Assembly (NCBI RefSeq): GCF_015690355.1
Contig: NZ_JADPRT010000021.1
Location: 87,963 to 151,962, forward strand
DNA: 64,000 nt
DNA from: Streptacidiphilus fuscans
GTDB lineage: Bacteria; Actinomycetota; Actinomycetes; Streptomycetales; Streptomycetaceae
Direction: 5' to 3'
Shown: positions 24,907 to 33,551 of the stretch, one piece after another
Numbering within the stretch: position 1 is the first letter of the stretch
Layout: each line of letters begins with the position of its first letter
Program-made: the position numbers and the translations under genes
Notes under the pieces: generated by a model
Seen by the model: only the letters and a program-made list of their open reading frames with translations
Database searches by the model: none
What the model was told of the DNA's origin: nothing

Positions 24907-26232
24907 CTATTCCCCCGGGCGCCCCAGCGCGCGGTAGGTCCAGCCCGCGGAGCGCCACTTGTGCGGGTCGAGGACGTTGCGGCCGTCGAGGATGCGGCGT
25001 TCGGCGACGAGGGGGCCCAGCTCGGCCGGGTCGAGGTCGCGGAATTCCTGCCACTCGGTCAGGTGGAGGACAACGTGGGCGCCGGTCGCGGCCTCGTGCG
25101 CGGTCGGCGCGAAGGAGAGGCCGGGGAAGAGCTTGCGGGCGTTGTCCATGGCCTTGGGGTCGTAGACGGTGACCTGGCCGCCCTGGAGTTGGATCTGGGC
25201 GGCGACGTTGAGCGCGGGGGAGTCGCGGACGTCGTCCGAGTTGGGCTTGAAGGCCGCGCCGAGAACGGCGATCCGCTGGCCCAGGAAGCCGCCGCCGAGC
25301 TGCTCGCGGGCCAGCTCGACCATCCGCGAGCGGCGGCGCATGTTGATCGAGTCGACCTCGCGGAGGAAGGTCAGCGCCTGGTCCGCGCCCAACTCGCCCG
25401 CGCGGGCCATGAAGGCGCGGATGTCCTTGGGCAGGCAGCCGCCGCCGAAGCCCAGGCCGGAGTTGAGGAACTTGCCGCCGATCCGCTCGTCGTAGGCGAG
25501 CGCCCCGGCCAGCTGGACCACGTCCGCGCCTGAGGCCTCGCAGACCTCGGCCATGGCGTTGATGAAGGAGATCTTGGTCGCCAGGAAGGAGTTGGCCGCG
25601 GCCTTGACCAGTTCCGAGGTGGCGAAGTCGGTCACCACCATCGGGACGCCCGCCTCCAGCAGCGGGGCGTAGACCTCGCGCAGCACCGCCTCGGCGCGCG
25701 GGCTGCGGGTGCCGACCACCAGGCGGTCCGGGTGCAGGGTGTCCTGCACGGCGTAACCCTCGCGCAGGAACTCCGGGTTCCAGGCCAGCTCGATGGTGTC
25801 GGCGATGTCGGCCGGTGCGCCGGACGCCATCCGCTCGGCCAGCCGGGCCGCGCTGCCGACCGGGACGGTCGACTTGCCGACGACCACCGCTCCCTCGCGC
25901 AGGTGCGGCGCGAGGGAGTCGAAGGCGGCCTCGACGTAGGACATGTCGCAGGCGAACTCGCCCTTGCGCTGCGGTGTGTTGGTGCAGACGAAGTGCACCT
26001 CACCGAAGGCGCCGGCCTCCGCCCAGTCGGTGGTGAACCGCAGCCGGCCCGAGACGACGTGCTTCTGCAGCAGTTCGTCGAGGCCCGGCTCGTACATCGG
26101 GGACCGCCCCTGGGAGAGCGTCGCGATCTTCTCCGGGACGATGTCCAGGCCCAGCACCTCATAGCCGAGCTCGGCCATACAGGCAGCGTGGGTCGCGCCC
26201 AGGTATCCGGTTCCGATGACGGTGATCCTCAT
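24907..26232 (-). CDS. UDP-glucose 6-dehydrogenase
   Basis: Oxidises UDP-glucose twice with NAD+ to UDP-glucuronate for cell-envelope or exopolysaccharide sugars. The N-terminal NAD fold begins MRITVIGTGYLGATHAACMAE. The substrate region has KSTVPVGSA and WNPEFLREGYAV; the catalytic cysteine is C266 in GFGGGCLPKD, and the C-terminal UDP-binding domain has GAAFKPNSDDVRDSPA. Length (441 residues) is normal. It starts at ATG 26232 and lies 12 bp after the permease gene on the same strand, so co-transcription is likely even though the functions differ. Confidence 0.96.
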   Translation of the reverse strand: MRITVIGTGYLGATHAACMAELGYEVLGLDIVPEKIATLSQGRSPMYEPGLDELLQKHVVSGRLRFTTDWAEAGAFGEVHFVCTNTPQRKGEFACDMSYVEAAFDSLAPHLREGAVVVGKSTVPVGSAARLAERMASGAPADIADTIELAWNPEFLREGYAVQDTLHPDRLVVGTRSPRAEAVLREVYAPLLEAGVPMVVTDFATSELVKAAANSFLATKISFINAMAEVCEASGADVVQLAGALAYDERIGGKFLNSGLGFGGGCLPKDIRAFMARAGELGADQALTFLREVDSINMRRRSRMVELAREQLGGGFLGQRIAVLGAAFKPNSDDVRDSPALNVAAQIQLQGGQVTVYDPKAMDNARKLFPGLSFAPTAHEAATGAHVVLHLTEWQEFRDLDPAELGPLVAERRILDGRNVLDPHKWRSAGWTYRALGRPGE

Positions 26233-26243
26233 GGCCCGGGACT

Positions 26244-27668
26244 CTACCCGGTCGGTGCTCCGGCCCGGTCGGGCGTGATGTCGGCCACCAGCGGAAGTTG
26301 TGCAGGTGCTGTGGGCTTGCGTCGTCCGAGCTGGTTGAAGAAGACATTCAGGGCGATCGCGACCAGGCAGCCCGCGCTGATCCCGGAGTTCATCACGGTC
26401 TGCACCAGCTGCGGGAAGTGGGCGTAGAAGGTGGGCGCGGCGATCGGCAGCACGCCGAAGCCGAGCGCGACGGCGACGGTGAGCAGGTTGCCGTTCTCCT
26501 CCAGCTTGGCGCCGGTCAGCGTCCGGACGCCGCTCGCGGTGACCGTGCCGAACAGCGCCAGCCCGGCGCCGCCGAGCACCGGCTGCGGCACCACGTTGAC
26601 CAGGGCGCCGGCCACGGGGAAGAGGCCGAGCAGGATCAGGATCACGCCGCTGGTCGCCACCACGAACCGGCTGCGCACTCTGGTGAGCGCGATCAGCCCG
26701 ATGTTCTGGGCGAAGGCGGTGGTCGCGAAGCCGTTGAGACAGGCCGCCAGCAGGGTCGCCGCGCCGTCGGCGCGCAGGCCGCCCTCGATGGTGCGGGCGT
26801 CGGCCGGGCGCTCCACGATCTCGCCGAGGGCGAGCAGGTCGGCAGTGCTCTCGGTCATCGAGACGAGCATCACGATCAGCATCGAGATGATCGCGCCCGC
26901 CTGGAAGGTCGGCGCCCCGAAGTGGAACGGCGACGGGACCGCGAAGACCGGGACGTGGCTGATCGCACCCAAGTTGCTCTTGCCCAGCGGGATCGCCAGG
27001 AGCGTTCCGGCGACCAGGCCGAGCAGGATCGAGATGGAGCCGAGGAACCCGCTGAGGAACCGGTTCAGGACCAGCACCACCGCCAGCGTCACGCCCGCCA
27101 GGGCGATGTTCGCCACCGAGCCGTAGTCGGGCGCGGAGGCGTTGCCGCCCTGGGCCCAGCCGGCCGCGACCGGGAAGAGGGACAACCCGATCAGCGTGAT
27201 CACCGTGCCGCTGACCACGGGCGGGAAGAAGCGGTTCAGCTTGCCGAACCAGGGCGCGACGAAGAAGGTCGCCGCACCGGCGATCAGCAGCGCACCGTAG
27301 ATGGCGGGCAGCGCCTGACCGGGATGGGACTGCTTCACGATCGACAGCATCGGGGCGACGCTGGCGAAGCTGATGCCGTTGACGAACGGCAGCCGGGAGC
27401 CGACCCGCCAGACGCCGAGCGTCTGCAGCAGCGTGGCCAGGCCAGAGGTGAGGAGAGCCGCGCCGATCAGCAGCGTGAGCTCGGTGCCCGAAAGCCCGCA
27501 GGCGGTGCCGACGATCAGGGGCGGGGCGACGACGCCCGCGTACATCGCCGCGATGTGCTGCAGTCCGTAGGCGACGAGTTTGGGTGGGGACAGGACTTCG
27601 TCGACGGGGTGGGGCGCGGGAGGAGCGGGATCGCCGGGAGAGGCGGGAGAGGCGGGAGAAGCAGGCAC
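26244..27668 (-). CDS. Nucleobase:cation symporter-2 family permease (uracil/xanthine type)
   Basis: A membrane transporter of 474 residues with about 12-14 hydrophobic segments. NCS2 signatures include LVAYGLQHIAAMYAGVVAPPLIVG near the N-terminus, the conserved central region MTESTADLLALGEIV and the following QNIGLIALTRVRSRFVV, and PVLGGAGLALFGTV. These carry uracil, xanthine or urate with protons or sodium; the substrate cannot be fixed from sequence alone. I use GTG 27668, which has GGAGG seven bases upstream and gives a short Pro/Ala/Ser-rich cytoplasmic start; the frame stays open further upstream. Regulation may involve the ATCAT-TTGG-ATGAT site about 115 bp upstream. Confidence 0.9.
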   Translation of the reverse strand: MPASPASPASPGDPAPPAPHPVDEVLSPPKLVAYGLQHIAAMYAGVVAPPLIVGTACGLSGTELTLLIGAALLTSGLATLLQTLGVWRVGSRLPFVNGISFASVAPMLSIVKQSHPGQALPAIYGALLIAGAATFFVAPWFGKLNRFFPPVVSGTVITLIGLSLFPVAAGWAQGGNASAPDYGSVANIALAGVTLAVVLVLNRFLSGFLGSISILLGLVAGTLLAIPLGKSNLGAISHVPVFAVPSPFHFGAPTFQAGAIISMLIVMLVSMTESTADLLALGEIVERPADARTIEGGLRADGAATLLAACLNGFATTAFAQNIGLIALTRVRSRFVVATSGVILILLGLFPVAGALVNVVPQPVLGGAGLALFGTVTASGVRTLTGAKLEENGNLLTVAVALGFGVLPIAAPTFYAHFPQLVQTVMNSGISAGCLVAIALNVFFNQLGRRKPTAPAQLPLVADITPDRAGAPTG

Positions 27669-27781
27669 TCGGGACCTCCATGGGGGTGGCCAGGGCGAGG
27701 CAAAATTCCGCGATGTGGTATCCGCTTTTCGATTGAAGGAAAACGTAGGTGTGCCCAAGAGGCGCGTCAACAGAATGTGTC

Positions 27782-27795
27782 ATCATTTGGATGAT
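27782..27795. promoter_or_regulatory. Small inverted repeat upstream of the nucleobase permease
   Basis: ATCAT-TTGG-ATGAT (27782-27795), in an unusually AT-rich stretch (27700-27800) for this genome. Candidate operator or promoter component for the minus-strand permease; no consensus recognised. Confidence 0.3.
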
Positions 27796-27817
27796 CGTCC
27801 AAGGGCATGGAAAAACA

Positions 27818-27848
27818 CCGAACCCCCGGCCTCGGGCCGGGGGTTCGG
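27818..27848 (-). terminator. Rho-independent terminator of the HAD-SMR transcript
   Basis: Read on the minus strand: CCGAACCCCCGGCC, 3-nt loop, GGCCGGGGGTTCGG, then TGTTTTTCC. A 14-bp perfect stem with a T5 tract is the most canonical intrinsic terminator in the window; it lies 27 bp beyond the SMR gene stop. Confidence 0.92.
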
Positions 27849-27874
27849 GCAGGTCGGGCGCAGGTCGGGTCGGG

Positions 27875-28201
27875 TCAGGAGTGCGCGGTGCCACCGAGGT
27901 TGAGCGCGACGACGCCGACGATGATCAGTGCGATGCCGAGCACCTTCCACAGGTTCACGCCCTCGCCGAGGAAGACGAACCCGATGGCCGCGACCACGGC
28001 CGTGCCCGCACCCGACCAGATCGCGTACGCCGTGCTCGCCGGGATCTGCTTGAGTGCCTGGCTGAGCAGCGCGAACGAGGCCACGTAGCCGAGGATCACG
28101 ACGATGCTCGGAAGCAGCCGGGTGAACCCGTAGGTGTACTTCAGGGAGACGGTGGCGCAGATCTCCGAGCTGATGGCGAGAGCCAGGAACAGTGCAGGCA
28201 T
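27875..28201 (-). CDS. Small multidrug resistance (SMR) family exporter
   Basis: A 108-residue protein with four hydrophobic helices, the full SMR length. The essential membrane glutamate is in helix 1 (LALAISSEICATVSLKYTYGF); the TAYAIWSGAGTAVVAAIGFVFLGE segment matches the QacE/EmrE branch rather than SugE/Gdx. It is expected to work as an antiparallel dimer, exchanging cationic drugs or small amines for protons. It lies 33 bp downstream of the HAD phosphatase gene on the same strand and ends at a canonical terminator, so it is the last gene of that short operon. Confidence 0.92.
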   Translation of the reverse strand: MPALFLALAISSEICATVSLKYTYGFTRLLPSIVVILGYVASFALLSQALKQIPASTAYAIWSGAGTAVVAAIGFVFLGEGVNLWKVLGIALIIVGVVALNLGGTAHS

Positions 28202-28234
28202 GATCGGAAACTACCTCCCCGTCGGCGCCGGGCC

Positions 28235-28909
28235 TCAGGCGGCGGCGGTGTCGTCCAGCAGACGCTGCAGCAGCGCCAGGTCGACGTCGAGCAGGCTGCG
28301 CACCACGGCGCGCCCTGGGGCGGGGAGGATCGGCGTCAGCGACGGCACGGCGACGACGGCCACCCCGGCGGCCTCGGCGGAGGCGACGCCGGTGGGGGTG
28401 TCCTCCACGGCGATGCAGGAGTCCGGCGTGGCGCCGAGCGCGCTCACGGCGGCGAGGTAGGGGTCCGGCGCGGGCTTGGTCAGCGGCGTCTCCCCGGCGG
28501 CGAACGACGTCACGAAGCGACGCCGCCCGAGCGCGTCCAGCACGAGGTCCACGACGTGCCGCGGCGAGGCGGAGACCAGCGCGGTGGCGATGCCCGCGTC
28601 CGCGAGCCCGTCCAGCAGCTCCAGCGCGCCGGGCAGCGGGACGACCTGCTGCGCGACCAGCTCGACAAAGCGGTGGTCCAGCCCACTGGCGATCGACGCC
28701 TCGCTGCGCGTGCCGTTGCTCGCACGGAAGAGGTACGCGGCGGTGTGCGCGACGGCCTGGCCGAGCACGTCGGGGACGTCGTCGTCTCCCAATGTCAGCC
28801 CGAGCGTCCGTGCCTCGTCCGCTGCCGCTTGCCACCACAGCCCTTCGGTGTCGACGAGGGTCCCGTCCATGTCAAACAGAACGGCCTGCAGGGTGGCGCG
28901 GCTGGGCAC
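28235..28909 (-). CDS. HAD superfamily hydrolase (beta-phosphoglucomutase-like)
   Basis: A 224-residue phosphatase of HAD subfamily I. Motif I is VLFDMDGTLVD with both catalytic Asp residues, motif II is ALVSAS, motif III Lys is in GETPLTKPAPDPYLAAV, and motif IV is AVEDTPTGVASAEAAG. The helical cap between motifs I and II marks it as a sugar phosphate or phosphoglycolate-like phosphatase, but the substrate is not determined. GTG 28909 is chosen for a GGAG site five to six bases upstream and because the fold begins there; the open frame continues to 28957. It precedes the SMR exporter gene. Confidence 0.88.
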   Translation of the reverse strand: MPSRATLQAVLFDMDGTLVDTEGLWWQAAADEARTLGLTLGDDDVPDVLGQAVAHTAAYLFRASNGTRSEASIASGLDHRFVELVAQQVVPLPGALELLDGLADAGIATALVSASPRHVVDLVLDALGRRRFVTSFAAGETPLTKPAPDPYLAAVSALGATPDSCIAVEDTPTGVASAEAAGVAVVAVPSLTPILPAPGRAVVRSLLDVDLALLQRLLDDTAAA

Positions 28910-28960
28910 GAGGCTCCGCCTTTCGTATAGGGAGGATTGGGTTACAGATACGGGCAAAGG

Positions 28961-29094
28961 GGATGTTGCAACACCTCAGGGGCGCGGGGAACTGCGCGAG
29001 AACCACCCTGTGCGGATGGCCCTGCGCGTTCGGGCACTCACCGCCTCGGTGGCTTGCCGCACAGTTCTCCCTGCGCCCCTAAGGAAGTTGCAAC
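28961..29094. repeat. Dispersed palindromic element, copy C
   Basis: Left end GGATGTTGCAAC (28961-28972), then the CAGGGGCGCGGGGAACTGCG module, GCGGATGGCCCTG core, the inverted CAGTTCTCCCTGCGCCCC module (degenerate at several positions) and right end AGTTGCAAC (29086-29094). The last base touches the stop codon of the ABC ATPase gene (29095-29097). It separates two minus-strand genes. Confidence 0.78.
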
Positions 29095-30264
29095 TCAGCG
29101 GCGCGCGTCCACCAGGACGGCCCGCTCCGGCAGGCTCACGCTCACGCCCGTGCCCGCGGGCAGCCCCGCCGCGTCATGGGTGGAGAGGTCCGCCTTGACC
29201 GACGTGCCGTCGGGCAGCTGAATGGTGAGACGGGTGCTCGCGCCCAGGAACATGCTGGCGGTGATGATCGCGCCCTGCCCGCCGCCCGCAGTGACGACGA
29301 CGTTCTCCGGGCGGATCAGCACGTCCGCGTCCCCGCGGACCTCGCCGCCGGCCTCCACGGGCAGCCGCTGGCCGAGGAGTTCGACGGTCTTGCCGTCGGC
29401 GTCCACGACACCGGGGATGCGGTTCATCGTGCCGACGAACTCCGCCACGAACGCCGTCGCGGGACGCGCGTACAGCTCGGCGGGGGTGTCGCACTGCTCC
29501 AGGCGGCCCGCGTGCATGACGGCGACGCGGTCGGCCATGGACAGCGCCTCCTCCTGGTCGTGCGTCACGAACAGCGTGGTGATGCCCAGTTCCTGCTGGA
29601 GGCGACGGATCTCCTCGCGCAGGTTCTCGCGGACCTTCGCGTCCAGCGCGGACAGCGGCTCGTCGAGCAGCAGCACGCGGGGGCGCAGGGCCAGGGCGCG
29701 CGCCAGCGCGATGCGCTGCTGCTGGCCGCCGGACAGCTGGTGCGGGTAGCGGTCGCCGTGGGTCGGCAGACCCACCAGCTCCAGCAGCTCGTCGGCGCGC
29801 TTGCGGCGCTCCGCCGCGCCGACCTTGCGCATCTTCAGGCCGAAGGCGACGTTGTCACGGGCGTTCAGGTGCGGGAAGAGGCTGTAGGACTGGAACACCA
29901 TGCCCGCGTCACGGCGATGCGCGGGTATGCGGGTCACGTCCTCGCCGTCGACCAGGACCTGTCCGGAGTCCGGGGTCTCGAAGCCCGCCAGCATCCGCAG
30001 CGCGGTCGTCTTGCCGCAGCCGGAGGGGCCGAGCAGGGCCACCAACTCGCCCGGGTTGACGGTCAGGTCGAGGCCGTCGAGCGCGGTGGTCGCACCGAAG
30101 GTGCGGCGCAGGCCGACGAACCGGACCGTCGCGCCCGTGGAGTTGCCGGCGCTGTCAGTGGCGGGTGCTTTGCTGGAAACCGAAGTGGCAGCAGTGCCGT
30201 CCGTCGGCCCCGCAGGGGACGGCACGGCAGCGACGGACGTCGCGGGCGCGGGGTCGGTGGTCAT
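29095..30264 (-). CDS. ABC transporter ATP-binding protein (PotA/PhnT-like)
   Basis: The ATPase of a small-molecule importer, 389 residues. Walker A is GPSGCGKTTALRML, the Q-loop VFQSYSLFPHL, the signature LSGGQQQRIALARALALRP, Walker B LLLDEPLSALD and the switch His in FVTHDQEEAL. A C-terminal TOBE-type regulatory domain follows (VLIRPENVVV...LFLGAS-like MFLGASTRLTIQL). A disordered Ala/Pro/Thr-rich N-terminus of about 45 residues is unusual. The start is ATG 30264, seven bases after GGAG. It is the last gene of the four-gene importer operon read from 33307 to 29095. Confidence 0.93.
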   Translation of the reverse strand: MTTDPAPATSVAAVPSPAGPTDGTAATSVSSKAPATDSAGNSTGATVRFVGLRRTFGATTALDGLDLTVNPGELVALLGPSGCGKTTALRMLAGFETPDSGQVLVDGEDVTRIPAHRRDAGMVFQSYSLFPHLNARDNVAFGLKMRKVGAAERRKRADELLELVGLPTHGDRYPHQLSGGQQQRIALARALALRPRVLLLDEPLSALDAKVRENLREEIRRLQQELGITTLFVTHDQEEALSMADRVAVMHAGRLEQCDTPAELYARPATAFVAEFVGTMNRIPGVVDADGKTVELLGQRLPVEAGGEVRGDADVLIRPENVVVTAGGGQGAIITASMFLGASTRLTIQLPDGTSVKADLSTHDAAGLPAGTGVSVSLPERAVLVDARR

Positions 30265-30351
30265 GGACACTCCTGAAACTCCTCGGAGGCGAAGCTGGGG
30301 CGGTGGTGCAAGCTCGGTGGGGGTGCGGTGCTGGTCGGTTGTGCGCGTTCG

Positions 30352-31275
30352 TCAGTTGTTCTCGTTCGCGCCGGCCTTGCGGCGACCGCCACCGGCGGAG
30401 AGCACGAGCAGCAGCAGCCAGGTGAGCAGCAGGCTGACGATGGAGACGGCCACGGTCACCGGGCCCTGCCCGGCGCTGTTGCCGTTGACGATCCAGACCG
30501 CGAACGGCACGTAGCCGAGGATCGAGGCCACGGTGAACTCGCCGAGCACCAGCGCCAGGGTGATGAACGCGGTGTTCAGCAGGGAGGTGCGCATGTTCGG
30601 CAGGATCACGGTGACGATCGCGCGGGCCCGGCTCGCGCCGTTGTTTTGCGCGGCCTCCAGCAGCGTGCGGACGTCCAGGGCGCGCACCCCGGCGTCCAGC
30701 GTGCGGTAGGCCAGCGGCAGCGCCATGACCACGTACGCGAGCAGCAGCACCACAGGGAAGTTGGCGCTCTGCGCGAGCACGAACGTCTTGTAGAACGGCG
30801 TCGGCATCAGGTTGTCGTTGCACCAGCGCAGCACGGCCGTGATGCCTGCGGTCAGCGCGATCGACGGGACCACCAGCGGCAGGGTGCAGGTCAACTCGAC
30901 GACGGTGCGCAGCCTCGGGCTGCCCAGCCGGACGGCGACCACGGTCGGCACCAGCAGCAGGTAGACCAGCACGATGGTGCCGGCCGCCAGCAGCAGCGAG
31001 AGCTGCAGCGCGGGCCAGAGGCCGGGAACGCTGAAGATCTGCTTGTAGGCGTCGAGGCTGAAGCCCGAGGGGGAGTTGTCGACGGTGAACCAGAGCGTCG
31101 AGACCATCGGGGTGAGGAAGTACAGCCCCGCGATCAGCAGCACCGCGGCGCGTCCGAAGCGGATGCGGCCGAGCCGGGCCAGCACGCCCGGTCGCGGGCG
31201 GCCCGGGGTGCGGGCGTCGCCTGCGCCGACCGGGCCGGTCTGGGTCGACGGGGCGGGGACGGTCACACCAGCCAT
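30352..31275 (-). CDS. ABC transporter permease (second subunit, PotC-like)
   Basis: A 307-residue inner-membrane subunit with six predicted helices and the EAA loop RTLLEAAQNNGASRARAIVTVILPNMRTSL that contacts the ATPase. Sequence and topology resemble permeases of the polyamine/ferric iron/2-aminoethylphosphonate group. The start ATG 31275 overlaps the 3' end of the first permease gene by 13 bp, indicating coupled translation. It has a 35-residue cytoplasmic N-terminus rich in Pro and Arg. Substrate follows that of the binding protein and is not fixed. Confidence 0.92.
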   Translation of the reverse strand: MAGVTVPAPSTQTGPVGAGDARTPGRPRPGVLARLGRIRFGRAAVLLIAGLYFLTPMVSTLWFTVDNSPSGFSLDAYKQIFSVPGLWPALQLSLLLAAGTIVLVYLLLVPTVVAVRLGSPRLRTVVELTCTLPLVVPSIALTAGITAVLRWCNDNLMPTPFYKTFVLAQSANFPVVLLLAYVVMALPLAYRTLDAGVRALDVRTLLEAAQNNGASRARAIVTVILPNMRTSLLNTAFITLALVLGEFTVASILGYVPFAVWIVNGNSAGQGPVTVAVSIVSLLLTWLLLLVLSAGGGRRKAGANENN

Positions 31276-32147
31276 CGGGCACTCCGGCGTTGCAGGGGGA
31301 GGTAGATGACCATGACCAGGGTGGCGATGACCACCATGTCCAGGCTCATGGCCAGGGCCACGTTGGTGGCGTCGGCCGACACGTTGCCGTTGAGCGCGGT
31401 GGCGATCTGCAGCGTGATCAGCGGGACGCTCGCGCCGACCATGGCCGCGGCGGTCGCGTAGGCGGCGAAGGCCGAGCCGAAGAGCAGCACGAACCCGCCG
31501 AGCAGCGAGGGGAAGAGCACCGGCAGCGCCACGTGACGCCAGTACTGCCAGGTCGTCGCGCCGTTGTTCTGCGCGGCCTCGCGCCACTGGCGGCGCAGGC
31601 CGTCCAGGGACGGGATGACGCTCAGCACCATCAGCGGGATCAGGAAGTAGAGGTAGACCATGGTCAGGCCGTTGAAGGAGTAGAGACTCCAGCCGTGCTG
31701 GTCCAGGTGCAGGTGGGTGGTCAGCACACCGGCGTTGCCCAGCGTGGAGATGAACGCGAAGGCCAGCGGCACGCCACCGAAGTTGGCGAGCACGCCGGAG
31801 GCGCTCAGCACCGCGTGGCGCAGCAGCCGGAACCGCGAGGTGACCACGGCCTGCGCCAGCAGCAGCCCGAACACCACGCCGATCAGCGCGGCGAGCGCGG
31901 ACAGCTTGACGCTGCCGATCAGCGCGTCGAGGTAGCCGCCCTGCAGCGAGGCGGACAGGTTGCCCATCGTGTACTGGCTGGGCTTGCCCGGGTTGTAGGT
32001 GGTGAACGCACCGTAGGCCATGGCCAGGGCGGGCACCCCGAAGGCCACGGCGACGAAGAGCAGCAGCGGAAGGACGGCGAACCGGCCCGCCGCCGCCTTG
32101 CGCAGGCGGCGGCGGACGGGCGTCGCGCTCAGGGGAGCGGTGCTCAC
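31263..32147 (-). CDS. ABC transporter permease (first subunit, PotB-like)
   Basis: A 294-residue permease with six membrane segments; the EAA loop is LRRQWREAAQNNGATTWQYWRHVALPVLFPSLLGG. Its closest architecture is the PotB/FbpB/PhnV type. The GTG start at 32147 overlaps the stop of the binding-protein gene (GTGA), and its 3' end overlaps the next permease gene, so the two channel subunits are made in equal amounts. It acts with 30352-31275 to form the transmembrane channel. Confidence 0.92.
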   Translation of the reverse strand: MSTAPLSATPVRRRLRKAAAGRFAVLPLLLFVAVAFGVPALAMAYGAFTTYNPGKPSQYTMGNLSASLQGGYLDALIGSVKLSALAALIGVVFGLLLAQAVVTSRFRLLRHAVLSASGVLANFGGVPLAFAFISTLGNAGVLTTHLHLDQHGWSLYSFNGLTMVYLYFLIPLMVLSVIPSLDGLRRQWREAAQNNGATTWQYWRHVALPVLFPSLLGGFVLLFGSAFAAYATAAAMVGASVPLITLQIATALNGNVSADATNVALAMSLDMVVIATLVMVIYLPLQRRSARWLV

Positions 32148-33307
32148 CCGGCGATGGCCTTCGACCAGTTGGAGGCGACGACAGCCTTGGCGGCGGTGAT
32201 CTGCGCCTGCGACGGGATCGGGGCGGTGCCGGAGACGGCGGGCAGCTTGGCGGCCAGCGAGGCGTTCAGGGTGCCGGCGCTCTTCATGGCGTCGAACAGG
32301 ACCGGGCGGGCGAAGCCGCCGAGGAAGCCGTTCTGGCCGTCGGTGGAGTAGAGGAACTCCTCCCACAGGCGGGCAGCCGCCGGGTGCGGCGCCCACTTGT
32401 TGATGGCCTGGTTGTAGTAGGACGCGTACAGGCCGTCCGTCGGGACGTTGACCTGCCAGTTGATGCCCTTGGACTGGAACTCGGCGGCGTAGCCGGCGTT
32501 CAGGTAGTCCCAGTCGATGCTGATCGGGGTCTCGCCCGACTCGACGGTGGCCTGCGTCGACTGGACCGGGTTGAAGTTGCCGGACTTCTTCAGCTTGCCG
32601 AAGAAGTCGATGCCCGGCTGGATGTTGCTCAGCGAACCGCCGTTGGCCAGCGCCGCGGCGTAGACGCCGGAGAAGGCCGCGTTGGCCTGCGTCGGGTCAC
32701 CGTTGAGCGCGACCATGCCCTTGTACTCGGGCTTGAGCAGGTCGGCGAAGGTCTTCGGGCACTCCTTGACCTTGCCGGCGTTGCAGCCGATGGAGATGTA
32801 GCCGCCGTAGTCGTTGAACCAGCTGCCGTCCGTGGCGGCCTGGCCGGCCGGGATCTCGGCGAAGTTGGCGACCTTGTACGGCGCGAACAGGCCCTGCTGC
32901 TGGCCGGTGAGGGCGAAGGCGCCACCGACGTCGACGACGTCGGGCGCGCGGTCCTGACTCTTGCGCGTGGTGATCGCGTTGATCTCGTCCTGGCTGGAGC
33001 CCTCGGGGTTCTCGTCGCTGATCTGGATGCCGTACTTCTTGGTGAACTCGGCCATCAGCGTGCCGTAGTTGGCCCAGTCGCTCGGCAGGGTGATCACGTT
33101 GAGGTGACCCTCCTGCTTCGCGGCGGCGATCAGCTGGTTCATCCCACCGAAGTCCGAGACGGAGGTGGCGGTGGAGGCCTTGGCCGAGTCAGAGGAGGAC
33201 CCGCTGCCGCCGTTGACGGAGGCTGCGGAACCACAGGCGGTGAGCGCGAGGGCTGAGGCGACCAGTACGCCGGTAAGCGCGGCGGCCCGGGCAGGGGTGG
33301 AGGTCAC
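32144..33307 (-). CDS. ABC transporter substrate-binding lipoprotein
   Basis: A 387-residue extracytoplasmic receptor. The signal peptide ends in a lipobox (ALALTACGS, Cys25), so the mature protein is lipid-anchored. The mature part has the type II periplasmic binding fold of the iron/polyamine/phosphonate group: LNVITLPSDWANYGTLMAEFTKKYGI, APDVVDVGGAFAL, YKGMVALNGDPTQANAAFSGVYAAALANGG and PISIDWDYLNAGYAAEF. It heads the importer operon, GTG 33307 with AGGAG upstream. The adjacent divergent HutC-type GntR regulator and this gene order resemble 2-aminoethylphosphonate uptake loci, but a polyamine or other small cationic ligand is equally possible. Confidence 0.9.
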   Translation of the reverse strand: MTSTPARAAALTGVLVASALALTACGSAASVNGGSGSSSDSAKASTATSVSDFGGMNQLIAAAKQEGHLNVITLPSDWANYGTLMAEFTKKYGIQISDENPEGSSQDEINAITTRKSQDRAPDVVDVGGAFALTGQQQGLFAPYKVANFAEIPAGQAATDGSWFNDYGGYISIGCNAGKVKECPKTFADLLKPEYKGMVALNGDPTQANAAFSGVYAAALANGGSLSNIQPGIDFFGKLKKSGNFNPVQSTQATVESGETPISIDWDYLNAGYAAEFQSKGINWQVNVPTDGLYASYYNQAINKWAPHPAAARLWEEFLYSTDGQNGFLGGFARPVLFDAMKSAGTLNASLAAKLPAVSGTAPIPSQAQITAAKAVVASNWSKAIAG

Positions 33308-33340
33308 GTTGGGCTCCTGAGGGGGCGTCAGTTGCTAATC

Positions 33341-33356
33341 ACTTGTCCGAACAAGT
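33341..33356. promoter_or_regulatory. Likely GntR operator between importer operon and regulator gene
   Basis: Perfect inverted repeat ACTTGT-CCGA-ACAAGT, 34 bp upstream of the binding-protein GTG and 195 bp upstream of the GntR gene. The arms and overall length fit operators of the HutC subfamily. Its place close to the importer start suggests repression of uptake. Confidence 0.6.
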
Positions 33357-33551
33357 CGATGACAGTACGCCCGAGCTTGGTGACTGGATGGTTAACAGGA
33401 CATCAACGCCCGCATGCCATTGCCCATCGGATTCCTCTGCTCTGGATGGGCATTTCGCTGGTCGCGCACGTAACGGTACGATCACGCCGCCGGCCCGAAT
33501 ACGACGGCAGTAGATTGACGGGTCGAACGAGGACGGACTGAGGAGCGCACT

